Origin: Xylaria sp. FL1777
Taxonomy: Eukaryota; Ascomycota; Sordariomycetes; Xylariales; Xylariaceae
DNA: 64,000 bases
Assembly (NCBI GenBank): GCA_022578965.1
Contig: MU400588.1
Location: 124,001-188,000, forward strand
Direction of reading: 5' to 3'
Shown: one piece after another, positions 45,269-57,320 of the stretch
Position numbering within the stretch: position 1 is the stretch's first letter
Layout: the number at the start of each line of letters is the position of its first letter
Notes under the pieces: generated by a model
Told to the model about the DNA's origin: nothing
The model's database searches: none
The model's input: only the letters and a program-made list of their open reading frames with translations
Position numbers and translations under genes: made by a program

Positions 45269-47240
45269 TCATTCCTCGTCGCTCTCATCAGTCTCGAGTT
45301 TAATCTCATGCCCATTACCCTCGAATACCCAGAAACTTAAGATACACGCAAATACAGTTACACCGCTCATTATCCACCACGGAAGTCCTGTCACCCCGTG
45401 TGCGGACCCATAGGAGTAAAACAAGCCGGCTGCGATGGGGCTAACCGTACGGGTGAAACTGTTCACCATTTCAGCTGTGCTGTGAGTCCTTCCCAGAGCC
45501 GAAGGGTGCGGTGATGCGCTGTTAATAATGTAAGTACGATACATATAAGTGAAAGCGACGGATATCGTCCACTTACTTGTTAGTTAGCACAATCTGAGAT
45601 GGTACGGCAAATGATGCGCTAAACATCATCAATGACTGCACAAAGAAGATTGCTATCCAAACCAAGGGACCATCCCGGGGGGCAGGCCGAGGAGAGCTCG
45701 ACGGGACGACAGAAAGGTACGGGATCAAGAAGTAAACTATCGGAAACCCTCTCAGGAAGACGCGCCAAGTTTTCAGCATTCCCAATCGCTTTATCACCCT
45801 AGAATAGCCGAAGAATTGCAACGGAATTCCTAGTATTCCGGCAAAAGCTAATGAAATCGCAACTTTATCTACCGGCAGACCTAGACCACCGACAAATCCG
45901 AAGGGGAGTCGAACATGGGCGTTCTCTGGTGCTGCCACTGGATCACTGAGAAAACTAGGCCAGAGCGTGTTATAGACGGAAACGTGCCCTTCCATAATGC
46001 CATACGCGGCCAGAGTGAGACAGACATTTCGTGTAAAGATGCGCCGTAGAGGAAGTATCTCTTTCTTGACTTCGCCTGGGCTGCTAGGGGGGCTCGTTTC
46101 AACCTCTTCACCTACAAACGCGACACTTTCTTCATCAATTTCCTGTTGCGTAACTACAGAGTAAGACTGCTGTTTTGAACCCCTTTTAAATAAGGCGGCA
46201 ACTCTGGCTGATATATGAAGACCCGGATCGTACTTATGGCGCGCTTCTTCATGTGTCTAATAATAAAGCAGTAATTTTCAGCAAGACGATGCGAAAAGAG
46301 AGGGAGAGAGCAGAGCACACAAACCTCCTGTAGTTTAAAAAAGACGAACAGAAAGGCTAAAAAGGCTACGGAGGAACTAGCGATAGCGGGCAGCGAGTAA
46401 GGAAATCGGCGGAAGAAGGGGAGGTCACTGTTGCTGGCGTAGTTGGCTAACAGTCCAGCTAGCACTGGACTTATAATAGCTGCGACGTTATAACATATTG
46501 GCATGAGAATAAATGCTTTGGCTTGGTATCTTAAAATAGGTTAGTTAAATTTAGTACAAATGAGGAAGGGTGCCACATACCGACGTTCCTTTACGACTTC
46601 GGACACCATTGTCCTAATCATGGCCGTATTCCCGTTAACTGCGCCTTCTATCAGGCGAATGACTATAGCCTGGCGGAAATCGGTAATAAAGCCGAAAGCC
46701 AGCGTGCTCAGAACTTGAGTTGATGCTTTCGTAAGCAAGCGCGCACCCATTAAGTACCTAAGACATGAAAGAGGTAGCGCATAGGCGCGCATATAGACTT
46801 ACACGACCCGCCCAAACCCATCAACAGAACCAGTTTTCTACCTCCCCTCGGCGAGTCGGCCAAGTTACCCCATAGCACTGCCGTACAGCCTTGGGCGAGT
46901 GTGAATACCGTCTGTAACAATGCGGCATCGCGGACGATGACGTCGGGTGGTTTGGAGGGGTCAAGTGATTGCAGCTGGTAAAATACGTATGCCTATGTAT
47001 ACCACGGCTCACCAGATGCCTCCTGTCAGCAACCATTTGGCCATGAGATTAAACGTCTAGGGCCGGGAAGATAAGGCAGGGTAGGGTAAGGTAAGGCCTA
47101 TATCCACTGGGTAGGTTCTGTAGACGTACCGAGATTGATGTCCGTACCACCGGCTGGGAGAAACGAGCAAGGCAGATAATGGCCAACTGACCTTTGTTGG
47201 GAAGATCAGACCAAGCTATATCCGGCTGGGCCTCCGACAT
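45269..47240 (-). CDS. MFS transporter, ZIF-like/multidrug family
   Basis: Six exons (47240-47130, 46992-46805, 46757-46581, 46529-46325, 46256-45577, 45518-45269) give 536 residues. Start MSEAQPDIAWSDLPNKGQLA leads into CLARFSQPVVRTSI, the first helix of the fungal family related to plant ZIF1 and yeast YCR023C. The MFS loop 2-3 motif is WGNLADSPRGGRK, and RLIEGAVNGNTAMIRTMVSE is the conserved helix 4 block (usually a G-rich version). A central cytoplasmic loop of about 80 residues with QQEIDEESVAFVGEEVETSP separates the two six-helix halves. The C-terminus is acidic. Substrates of the fungal members are mostly unknown. The second intron uses the donor GTGTAAG, which keeps the frame. It lies tail to tail with the ABC transporter. 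Confidence 0.9.
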
Positions 47241-49529
47241 GTTTATGCGCCGACCGGGGTAAAATGATACTGGGCGGAGAAGTTGTTGGAAATGGCATGA
47301 GAGGATATCAATACTGGAGTGAAGTGTAACCAATCTCGCCCACTGGTGAGGCTATATAGTATGATAGATTTGACAGCTTTGGCAGCTTTGATAGCTTGAC
47401 TGGTGAGTCTAAATCTATCCAAAGACTTGAAAGTGAGCGTTCATGTTGGTGCCTCGCATACCTAGTGTCAATTACATAACGCTTCGTGACGTGACCTAAG
47501 CGTACGTACATGATTTCCCATTTCCGTTAACAACTGGATAGCTGTAGGCTGAAATAGGTAACTGTGTGCATTTCCCCTCCCCTCCCCCGCTGGAGGATAC
47601 CAAATCCCATTCCTATTCCTTGTCTCCCCAGAAGCCCCTGCTCTTTAACCCCTGTACACGCTTATTAGTGTACGTACATACATAACAGTGAACTAAGTGC
47701 TCAGTACACGTAGATAAAACTCCTTGATTACTGAGTCTTTGCTAAACAACGGCCCCTATCCGCAAGAGGTATCTCGTCTCGAGCGTCTCTACCCCACTGC
47801 TGAGAGCTTGGCCGAGTTCGCCAGGCTCTTTGAAGTTGCTTTCTTAGACTCTTCCGTCGTCGCTTCGCCCCATTTGATGGCAGACATGTCTATATCCTGT
47901 CTACCGTGGTCGGCAGACCGATAGGTGTCCATCATGATGACGCCGAGAACGGTATTTCCGCGTTTCTGGCGAGGATATTGGCCATCTCTAAGGCGATGAG
48001 GCCATTAACGGACCATCCATTCCGCTATAGAAACTTCTAACTAAACTCGTTACCTAGAAAAGGGGCGTTGGGATGAACATAACCCAGTAACTGAATCCGT
48101 TTCCGAATACCGAAATACCGGTACACACTGAGCTCCAAGCCCGGTAGCGGGAGCAGCCCTAGGGATCCTCAGAATCACTTATACTACTGCCTACGGACTC
48201 CCTAACGGAATTTTTGAGTTTAATCAACTCGGCGCATCCGGTTTCCGAGGAAGTTCTGGGTCCTTAAATACCTTTCCAAAAGTATGAAGTTAGAAATCAG
48301 AGGTGTAACGCTCCAGATATATTTACCATCGCCGTGCGTCACATTAGGGCAGCCCCAAACCCCAGGTCCTCGCCCCGATCTATTAGAGGCGATATAGTCA
48401 CACTTAATAACCATATCAAAGGGCCAATATGAGTTGTAAGTTAATATGTCTAATAGAAAGATATATAACGTTTACATCTACTGTGAGATAACACTGCTTC
48501 TAGATAAATGGTGCCGATAAAGTGGGCAGCGAGTGTTATAGAGGGATTCCAGCTTCAGACCACAAAACTTCTAGTCCTAGGCGCGAGACGCGGTTGGCAA
48601 TTCAGAACACTAATACTTATGCCCAAGCCGAAACACTTACTACCAGAACTAGAGTCATAGTTTTAGGTTTTAATTTAGATACTATTGATAAGACGTATCG
48701 ACGTAAGAAAAGTCACACAAGTTAAGGGTATGGTCTTTTAAAGTCAACATCACTAGGTATCCGGCTTCGATAGTGTGTCAGTACAAATAATGTCGCGAAC
48801 AGTTTGAAGAGATTTGTTTCATGCTTTCAATATTGTATCATTGTGGACTATATGCTCATAGCCATTGCGAACATGACAAACTGGTTGCTTGTTCAGTTGG
48901 TCATTATGGAAGCTATTTTATAGGACTTGTGTACAAGATCTGTGTTTATCTGGCCGCCACAACAATATCATGCGCTTTAGCTGTTATCTAAATTGGACTT
49001 GTTAGGAGTACCACATGCTTTTCGTTTGGAAATGGTAGGCAGCAAAGGTGCCTGAGGCCTCAGTCGGCAATCGGTTCTATACAATCTTTACTCTTGCCTA
49101 TCTCACTCTAATACGTGGAAGAATGACGAAGGAAAGAATAGAGTAGTCGCTAGCGTACATAGGGTATATCTACTCGATATATGTGCCCTGCCTAAGTTTA
49201 ATATCCGCAGGCATGTGAGACAACTTTACATCCCGGTTACTCTACTGCTGCCCTTTCTCAACGCGGGGTACCTTGGAGTGTAGTAGTGGGCTAGGGTTAC
49301 GATGCAAACCCCAAGTCGGGCACCCGATTTGCTGTCGCTAGGTGTGTTATCGCGATGCCGACGGCGAATCATTACTCTTTTGCCTGTGTGAGCCGTGTCA
49401 TTTTGAGTTCATCCGACCTTTCATTACCCCGCTAGGAGAAAAGAGATCTAGGAAAGTCAAGCTTTATCTTCTATACAAACCTAGGCAAGACAAGTTGACG
49501 TTCACAGACAAACAGATCTCATTTCAATC
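47241..49529. other. long intergenic between divergent MFS genes
   Basis: Mostly AT-rich and gene-free. A short plus-strand stretch (47724-48040) reads like protein in two successive frames (PQEVSRLERLYPTAESLAEF, then AENGISAFLARILAISKAM) and may be a gene relic. No family was recognised. CCCCTCC-rich runs near 47573-47590 are the only other conspicuous feature. Confidence 0.5.
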
Positions 49530-51953
49530 ATGGTGAACAATGATACCAATCCGAATACTAAATCCCCGGAAGGAGCGCCGCTCGAAGGTGGTTTGGGTCA
49601 ACAAGACACAAACCTAGAAAAGCGGCTCGGCGACTTTGATACCCTCAACGATGCCGGACCGACTCTAGAGAACTATGCCGCCATAATGGCTACTAATAGA
49701 CCAAATCCTCGAGGGCCGGGATACATCAAACTGTATTGTCTCGCTGCAACCATATTCCTTTGCTCTACCATGAGCGGTTAGTACTATGGCAACATATCCA
49801 AATGCGTGTCTAACCTTGGAGCAGGATTCGACAGCTCGCTCATGGGATCGATCAATGTAAGATCTCATTTTACAATCTCCCAATCCTTTTCTCATAACTT
49901 TAGGAATGACCATAATATGCTGATACGAAATCGTAGGCTTTACCTAATTACACGGAGTATTTCGGATTGCCTGCCAGTGGAAATGCGTCAACGGGAATTG
50001 TATTTGCGATATTTCAAGTATGTATGGGAAAAAAAGATGAATAAAGCCAGCAACTAATAAGTAGTTTAGGTTGGGCAGATTGCAGGTGCCCTGTTCGTAT
50101 GGTTGATAGATTGGTATGGTCGAATCTGGCACATCTTCTTCGGCTGTCTGGGCGTGGTTATTGGGACTATAATTACTGGCCTAGCAACAAACCTGCCCAC
50201 GTTCATTGGAGGGCGGTTTCTGCTCTCATTCTTTGCTACATTGACTACAACCGCAGCGCCGTTATATCTTGTAGAGATATCACCTGCTGCACTCCGAGGG
50301 ACCATTGCTGGGACATTCAACACCTTCTACTATGTCGGCTCCATCCTGGCAACATCTTCCGTCTATGGCTGTCATAAACATCTCGCAGATCAGGGGAATC
50401 TCGACTGGCGCATTCCCATATGGCTGCAGGCCGTTTGTGCTGGTTTAGTTCTCTTGGTCATTAAATTCTTCCCGGAGTCACCTCGTTATCTAATTCTCGT
50501 CGACAAACACGAAGAGGCGAGACAGATTATCATTAAGTATCATACTAATGGCGATCCTAACCACCCTCTAGTAGAATTGCAGATGAAAGAGATGCTACAC
50601 AGTGTACACGGGATTCCTAAAGCGACCTGGAAAGATTTGTTTGATTTAAAAGTGCTTGTCGAGACGAGGTCAAGTCGATACAGACTGATGCTTAACATGG
50701 TGTTTTCGTGGTTTGCCCAGTTTAGTGGGAATAAGTAAGTCCTCCACAATGAGCTCTCACCATTTCGTATGATAAAATGTTAAACGATGGTTTTAGCATT
50801 ATATCATACTATCTTCCGGTAATGTTAGACGCAATTGGCGTTAAGGATACAGATACAAAGCTTGTAAGTAAGGTCTTCAGGATGAATACCGGATTTCATC
50901 CAACTTACGGCCGTTTTCTTATATTTCCCTTCGCAATACCGTGGTTTTTTCATTAACATCAAGCGCCTCTCCCGGATAGATATTGAATATTATCTACTCA
51001 GTCATTGGCTGGGTCTTCTCTACATGTGGTGCTCGCTTACATGATGTCGTTGGTCGTCGGAAGGTATGTAGTTTTAAGAGACTTTTTTCGATATTTTCAA
51101 TAATCCCCTGACAGTTAAACTGTTCTTCTCGGTACCTTGACCGCCTCACTCCAGTCATACTCCATATTTATCATATAACCTATTCAGGGCAGCATTTACT
51201 AACCACCTTCGCAGATGTTGATGGGAAGCACATTCGGGATGGCGCTCTGTCTTGCATTGGTAGCAGGGGGAAGCGCGGGCAAGATTGAATATAACAGCAA
51301 TGCCGCTGCGACTCTATCTATAGTGTTTATATTTGCATTTGGTGCTGTCTTCTCAGGAGGTTCGTCTATCCTGTCGATGCTCTCATTTCAACTTACTAAT
51401 GGTAGAAGCCTTCACTCCTATGCAGCCTGTATATCCTGCCGAAGTTGTTTCCAATAGAATGCGAGCTAAGGCAATGGGTGCCTATAAAATTACCGCGGGT
51501 GCGGCTGGGTTTCTGAATACATTCGTCGCCCCTATTGCTTTATCTAGCGTAAGTGTTCCCAGGTCACTAGATATCTAGTTACACTCCAGCAAACTGATTC
51601 TCGCATACAGATAGGGTACTGGTTCTATGTATTCTTCGCTTTTTGGGATACCCTTGAGTTTGCATTCATATACTTTTTCTTCGTGGAAACAAAAGGCTTA
51701 ACTCTTGAGGAACTAGATGTGTAGGCCACTTTCATTCCTGCTCACACAACCGCCAATGCTCTACTAACGAACCGTACCTTTTATTTTTAAGTTGTTGTTC
51801 TCAATGTTCTTCTAGATTATCCTAATTGCGTCAGGGCTGACTTGAATTAGCATTTTCGAGGCCGATAACCCACGTAAGGCCAGCGTGGAAGCAAAGAAGA
51901 AGCTGGAAACTATGTATAAGGCATCAGCAACAAGAGACAAGACCATTGTGTAG
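49530..51953 (+). CDS. MFS sugar transporter
   Basis: Ten exons (49530-49776, 49825-49856, 49937-50017, 50070-50734, 50797-50863, 50980-51063, 51215-51359, 51406-51548, 51611-51720, 51851-51953) give 558 residues. Markers of the fungal hexose/lactose-permease type are [11 protein letters not shown] in helix 1, DWYGRIW between helices 2 and 3, [27 protein letters not shown] after helix 6, [11 protein letters not shown] between helices 8 and 9, and [12 protein letters not shown] after helix 12. About 70 hydrophilic N-terminal residues precede helix 1. The last intron begins directly at a codon that would otherwise be followed by a stop; splicing adds [17 protein letters not shown], a tail typical of the family. 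It is followed in the same direction by the SMP-30-like gene. The sugar substrate is unknown. Confidence 0.93.
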
Positions 51954-52428
51954 TAAATCAAGGTTAGTGCATTTTTAGAATGAAATTAACGAGATCACTG
52001 GTGTCAGATCGGTATGACATGTTGCTCTAACTTATCTCCACTAATGACTAACCCGGACACAGGATAGTCCTACGTACAGCCAATTTTCTAATAATATCAA
52101 ATTGCAAGCAGTAATTACATTCCCTCGCTCAAACACTTAGTAGTGCTTTTCTTTATCAGCAAACACAGCCAAGATGACTACACCTAACACCTTTCTGATT
52201 CGTCAAATGATGTTATTATTATAATTAGTGGATCCGATGATGTCGGCGGATTTTTACATGACTGTTCGGCGTCAGCGGCTCTGTTGACGACGTTAAGGCT
52301 GTCGCAAAGATGTATTGAAAGGCATGGGGAATTGAATTTAATTATAAGTGTCAGAAAGATACTCTTTAATCAATAGTTAGTTCACCAGCTTTGTCGATAT
52401 CCAATCTTCTCATTTCAAAGCCCAGATC
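51954..52428. other. intergenic between transporter and SMP-30-like gene
   Basis: 475 bases between two genes of the same direction, presumably 3' flank of the first and promoter of the second. Nothing else was seen. Confidence 0.6.
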
Positions 52429-53571
52429 ATGATGTACCCCTCTAAGTTGGCTTTTCTGGCTTTTGCCTGTAAAGCTATCCTTGCTTTTCCAACGCCTGCG
52501 ACTGATACGGCAAGCTTGCCGCTCCCGGCCCGGACTATTTTCCAACTTGACGATTCACCTCCTAAGAGCTGGTTTGAAAATATCGCATTACGTCGAAATG
52601 GCGACCTTCTCGTGACCATGTTGTCACCTAACGCCTCTATTTACTCCATCCAAGAACCATTGTCCGGCTCTCCGAAGGCGTCTATAATTAACATCGCCAA
52701 TGCCACCGGTCTCCTTGGCATTACTGAGACGGCCCCAGATGTCTTTGCTGTCGCAGGCGGGCTATTCGGCACCGGCATTGCAGTGCGTGAGTAGTACCCG
52801 TAATCATCTTTTAGATTTATTTCACAACAAGGAACGGTCGTTCAGTATGAACCTCGCTTCAGATTATAATTATTAATCGTATACATCGTAGCGGTCCCAG
52901 GAAGCATGGGAATCTGGGAAGTCGATTTCAGAGGGCCAGAGCCGACCACTCGACTTGTCACCAAGATCGCTGAAGCGGGAATTCTCAATGGTGTCGCCAG
53001 TGTGCCTAGTTGCCCATCATCTGCCATCCTTGTTGCGGATAACGAACTTAGTCTGATCTGGCGAGTCGATCTGAAAACCGGCGAGTACGAGACGGCAGCT
53101 GAAGTTCCAGAGATGAAAGGGTTATCCAACGCTACTGTTCCATTAGGAGTTAATGGTGTGAAGACTCGCGGCGAATACCTATACTTCAGCAACAGTAACC
53201 TTGCTTCCATCTTCCGATTGCCCATCGACAAGCGTGGCGTAGCAGCCAAGGACGCCAAGGCAGAGCGGGTTGCCAAGCTTGATACCGGCTTTGTGGACGA
53301 TTTTGTCATCGACGAGGAAGGGAAGTACTGGGGTGCCACAAACTCGGGAAATACCGTAGTGGTTGCCAAAAGGGGCTCTGGCAGTATTGTTGTTGCCGGT
53401 AAATCTACGGAGCTCACTGTCGCGGGAGATACAGCTTTGGGACTAGGCCGGACGGAGGCAGACAAGAATATCGTCTACGTAGTCACAGGTGGTACGGTGA
53501 CTAGCCCAGTCAATGGTACAGTGTCAGAGTCAGCGAAGGTGGTTGCGATTGATAGGACGGGTTTTGAATGA
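52429..53571 (+). CDS. secreted SMP-30/lactonase-like beta-propeller protein
   Basis: Two exons (52429-52786 and 52892-53571) with a 105-base intron give 345 residues. A signal peptide (KLAFLAFACKAILAFPTPA) is followed by ENIALRRNGDLLVTMLSPNA, the first blade of a six-bladed propeller of the SMP-30/gluconolactonase superfamily. Later blades show ILNGVASVPSCPSSAILVAD, LSLIWRVDLKTGEY, YLYFSNSNLASIFRL and FVDDFVIDEEGKYWGATN. Several acidic and Asn residues of the blade loops could bind a divalent metal as in lactonases, but the catalytic set could not be verified. It probably is extracellular and may act on a sugar lactone or another small ester; position just after a sugar transporter fits that idea but does not prove it. 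Two tandem ATGs open the frame; the first was used. Confidence 0.85.
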
Positions 53572-56500
53572 GCATATCGTGGTGCCGTCGGAGGGACTAC
53601 GTAATCCTAATAAATGAAGATGTTAATAAGACGGAAAAACTTCTCAAAGCGTACTTGCTTCGGATTGCATGATTGAAGTTGAAACAGCGGGCTCAGACTA
53701 TATATGAAGTCTAGAAGCAAATAGATAATGCATCGCTTGTAGGCTCATTCGCTACCACGGACATGTCAAAGTCAACCTACTCATAAATCTGAAACGAGAT
53801 CAATTCGTAGATCATAGCTCATTTCACTATTGAAACTGTTTCCAATGTCTAAAAAAAGAATTTCACGTGCTGAGGTAACCCTCGCGTGGAGTGTTGATCG
53901 AACTCTAATGAGAATGGACTCGAAGGCGAAGGGATGAAACCGTAACTACAATATCTCTGGGGAAGTGAATGGCTTTGACACTTATCAATATATCAAACTC
54001 AGGTAACATATAGTATTTAGGGCCAACTCTGTCTTTTAGGCCGGTACCTCTATTCGTAGGATGAGATGCCAACTAGAGATCTGCCTACGGCCTGCAGCTC
54101 TTCACCGAGAAGGACATGAGTAAAGTCTTGGGACGTCTCCTCTACACTACACTACGCATAGGGAGATGTCATTTCTATTAATAAATATGCTTGTGATCAA
54201 ACAAAGTGAAACAACATGCTAATTGGCTATGATGGGTCAGAGCCGGTTGCCCATACGCGCAGAGGCGAGCGGTATCGTATTAGGTACTTGTAGAGTCTAC
54301 TGGAATAGACAAATCTAAATACTGGTATTGTAATTGATTGCGCATGAAATGAGGTTCCCGTTGCAACTTCGGGGCGACTTCATCTAAACGCGTATCCTAT
54401 GCAGGAGGCCTCTTCCGAAGTATAACCCCATCATTTGTTGAGCTATGGCAGGGTGGCGCTGTTATATTGGTAAGGAATTGAGCACTGCCTTCGCAGTACA
54501 TATCCCAATTTGTCTTGCGTACCTAGTCGATAGGGCTGTAGGAAGTCTGACTAAACAAGAGTCCGTTACTGCGTAGAAGCCTCTACTGAGATAGGGGTTT
54601 ATCTGCATGGTGGCTTGTTCCGCTCTCGCTCTCGCTCTCGCTCTCGTACAATCTCTCATAACTTGCATCTCATTATGCCTGTGTGCTCTCTTCACGAACT
54701 GTAATTCTGTTGTTCATCGACTACCTGCTACGAACAGGTACAATTCGAACTATCTACATTGTGGTGGAAACCTGAAAGATAGCAAGAATATTCCATGGCC
54801 CGTCAGGCCGCAAAGAGACTCCTTCAGCTCAAGGCTTGATTGAGGCTTGAGCTGTAGATACACCATTCTACAACGCAGTTGACCGAGAATCACTGCAGAA
54901 CAGGGTAACGGCTCTTGTCAGTGACCTTGATATGCGCCTCATCTCCGCAATTTCTTAATACCTGGACGTAGTAATACTCTGGTGGTTATAATATATGTGT
55001 TTTTTTTTGTGGTTTTTTTTTAATTGGCTCCATCTATCCCCTATCTTATCCCACCAATGCTTCGTATTTCCGTCGATGTGTAAGTCCCTGTCAAGCTGAA
55101 CCGAGCCACATATTGCATAATAGTAAGACCATGACAGAAGCTCGCCCAATCAAACTTGATCGGCTCCTTGCACCGCCACGAAAGAAATGGGATGACTGGA
55201 GCGGGGACAAACAGTTTCCGACCCCGTCGACGCAGCGCGCCAAGAGCCGACTGGCGGTTCCCGTCCTGAAACTCTCTTCATCCCATCGGCATGATCGTCT
55301 GCCCACATCGCATCACTGGGCTATAGATGACTTGGCCCGGTGCATCGGACGAAGCTGTGTTTTACCTTTTAGCTTCACCACTGCCCATTAGATCACCTAG
55401 TTTCACACGTTTCAGGGGTTGTACTGGTATACACTACACTACGCTTCACTTGACTGGTGTATTGTTGCAAGGAGATGTGGGCGACGGCGCGAGTCCGAGC
55501 GAGTAGGTACTCAATAAGGTATCCTGTAGTCTTCGGGCTAGCAAAGTCAAACTTGCACGTTCTCTGCAGGCTGTTTCCCAGTCGCCCGGAATTTGCGATT
55601 TGAGCGGCCGGCCTTTTGCCCGTCATCATTGGATTAGTGGCTCAAAGCCGTCGTGCTATGCTTCACAGAGAGCATCCAGCCGGAGCCAGCGGCACCCGAC
55701 GTCGACCGTTCTGGTGTGGTACCTTGGCTTGAGGTTGTCCAACATTGTATACTAGTGACCGGTCCAGCGCATCTGTTGTACTGTGGTGTCCGTACCTACA
55801 TACTAGACATGCTAGTGGTGGCTGTGAGAAATACCCACCAGATCCGGTTGGACCATCCCATGTCTTTTGGCGGCCACACTAACCTGACAAAGCTGATATT
55901 GATGCCCTCTGCCCCATTTATTTTCCAGGCTGCCGTTTAACAGCAGACCACAGCCCGACGTTTGCCATCAGGGACAGAGGAGTATCAGTCCCGAAAATAG
56001 AGGACTGCGCTACATAGTGGCCGTGAATGCAGGATGTCTATCTTCTTTACATGTTCACCAGACCGTGTAGTATACAGGTGTACAGATCCAGATCCAGAAC
56101 ATGTCTGCTGCTGTAGCATTTGAACGGAATGTGGGAGTTGGTCAAGGATGGTGCTTGTAATACTATGTAATTGATCGTCAACCAATACTTGATACCGCTG
56201 ATCGCTGTGCAGTTTACTTCCCCAGCATGCATCCGATGCGCCTAAACTGTGGCTTAATAGCTATTTCCAGAAAGTTCTCGGTACTCCAAAGCCTGGTACC
56301 TTTGTTGAAACTGCGCCTCCTACACAGATATTGTAGAATAGGAACTGGAGTTACATGACTAAAGAGTCACAACATGCAATACCCGCAACATATCTCATAA
56401 TTGGATTCCCTCTGTAAAGCAGGAAACGCCCTCACCCCTCACTTGGGTAGAAGGATGGATTGTTCGTCTAGCGATGCCTCGTTGTCATTGTCGTCGTTAT

Positions 56501-57320
56501 CGTCGTCGTCGTCGTGCATTTGTTGGAGCAACGCATCGTCATCATTCACACCGCTCTCACTAGTAGGAACGGTAACCTGAGGCACGCTTTCCCGTTATTA
56601 TAAAGAAAGGAGACGGCCATTGGATGGCAAGGCTTGAAGAGGAGCGGGCTTCGTCATCTCTGGCGGCATGTTGGCATTGCGGGGATGTCTCGCTTTGGAG
56701 GGTATGCAGAAGTCGGGGCAGAATGCACTTGCAGGGTCGAGCGTCGGTAGTTGGACGGCTCGAGCACGTGGACTTGCAATTATCGGAGTGAGCAGCTCCT
56801 TGGACCTTGGCTTGTTTGAGCTAGTGTGGAAGCTGCCTAGATAGGGAGTCCATCTCGGCCCCTCTCTCGAGCTTACGCGGCCTTTTCCTGATCCCTGCCA
56901 CCAAGCCCTGTCCAAGACCCGACAGAGGAAAGCGCCAAGCCACCCAGATGTCCAGATACCTAGAGCAGCCCAGCTTGGCGCCAGGCTGGTCCTGGGGACC
57001 CTGCCTGCGCCTATCGGGCTTCGTTCTCAAGTGTTCTATTGTCCGACACTAGTTGTTCTTGGTTGTTCTTAGCTGTTCTTTAACACGCCTGCCCCGAGCG
57101 ATCTGCATGTCCTACGCTTTTCGGTCTCCTTTCCCTTTTACACGGCCGTAATATACACCAACATCCTCACCGACAACCTCACCACCCTCATCACCAACGT
57201 AATCACCAAACCCAACAACACAGCAACAGTTCCAACCGAAGCTTCGAACTCGGGAGGCTCACCTCCTCGCGATACGCCATCGAGACAGCCGATCAGCATC
57301 ATTGCCATCATTTGTCGCTA
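53572..57320. other. 3.7-kb stretch without a recognised gene
   Basis: It contains a TACTGCGTA motif (54567), a (CGCTCT)4 microsatellite (54621-54646), T-rich runs (55000-55021) and, on the minus strand at 56439-56580, a short frame ending in an acidic tail (see findings). The part after about 57050 is rich in CACC/AACC and is the probable 5' leader of the bZIP gene. Confidence 0.45.
54621..54646 (+). repeat. (CGCTCT)4 microsatellite
   Basis: Four perfect 6-base units plus a partial one, in gene-free DNA. Confidence 0.8.
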
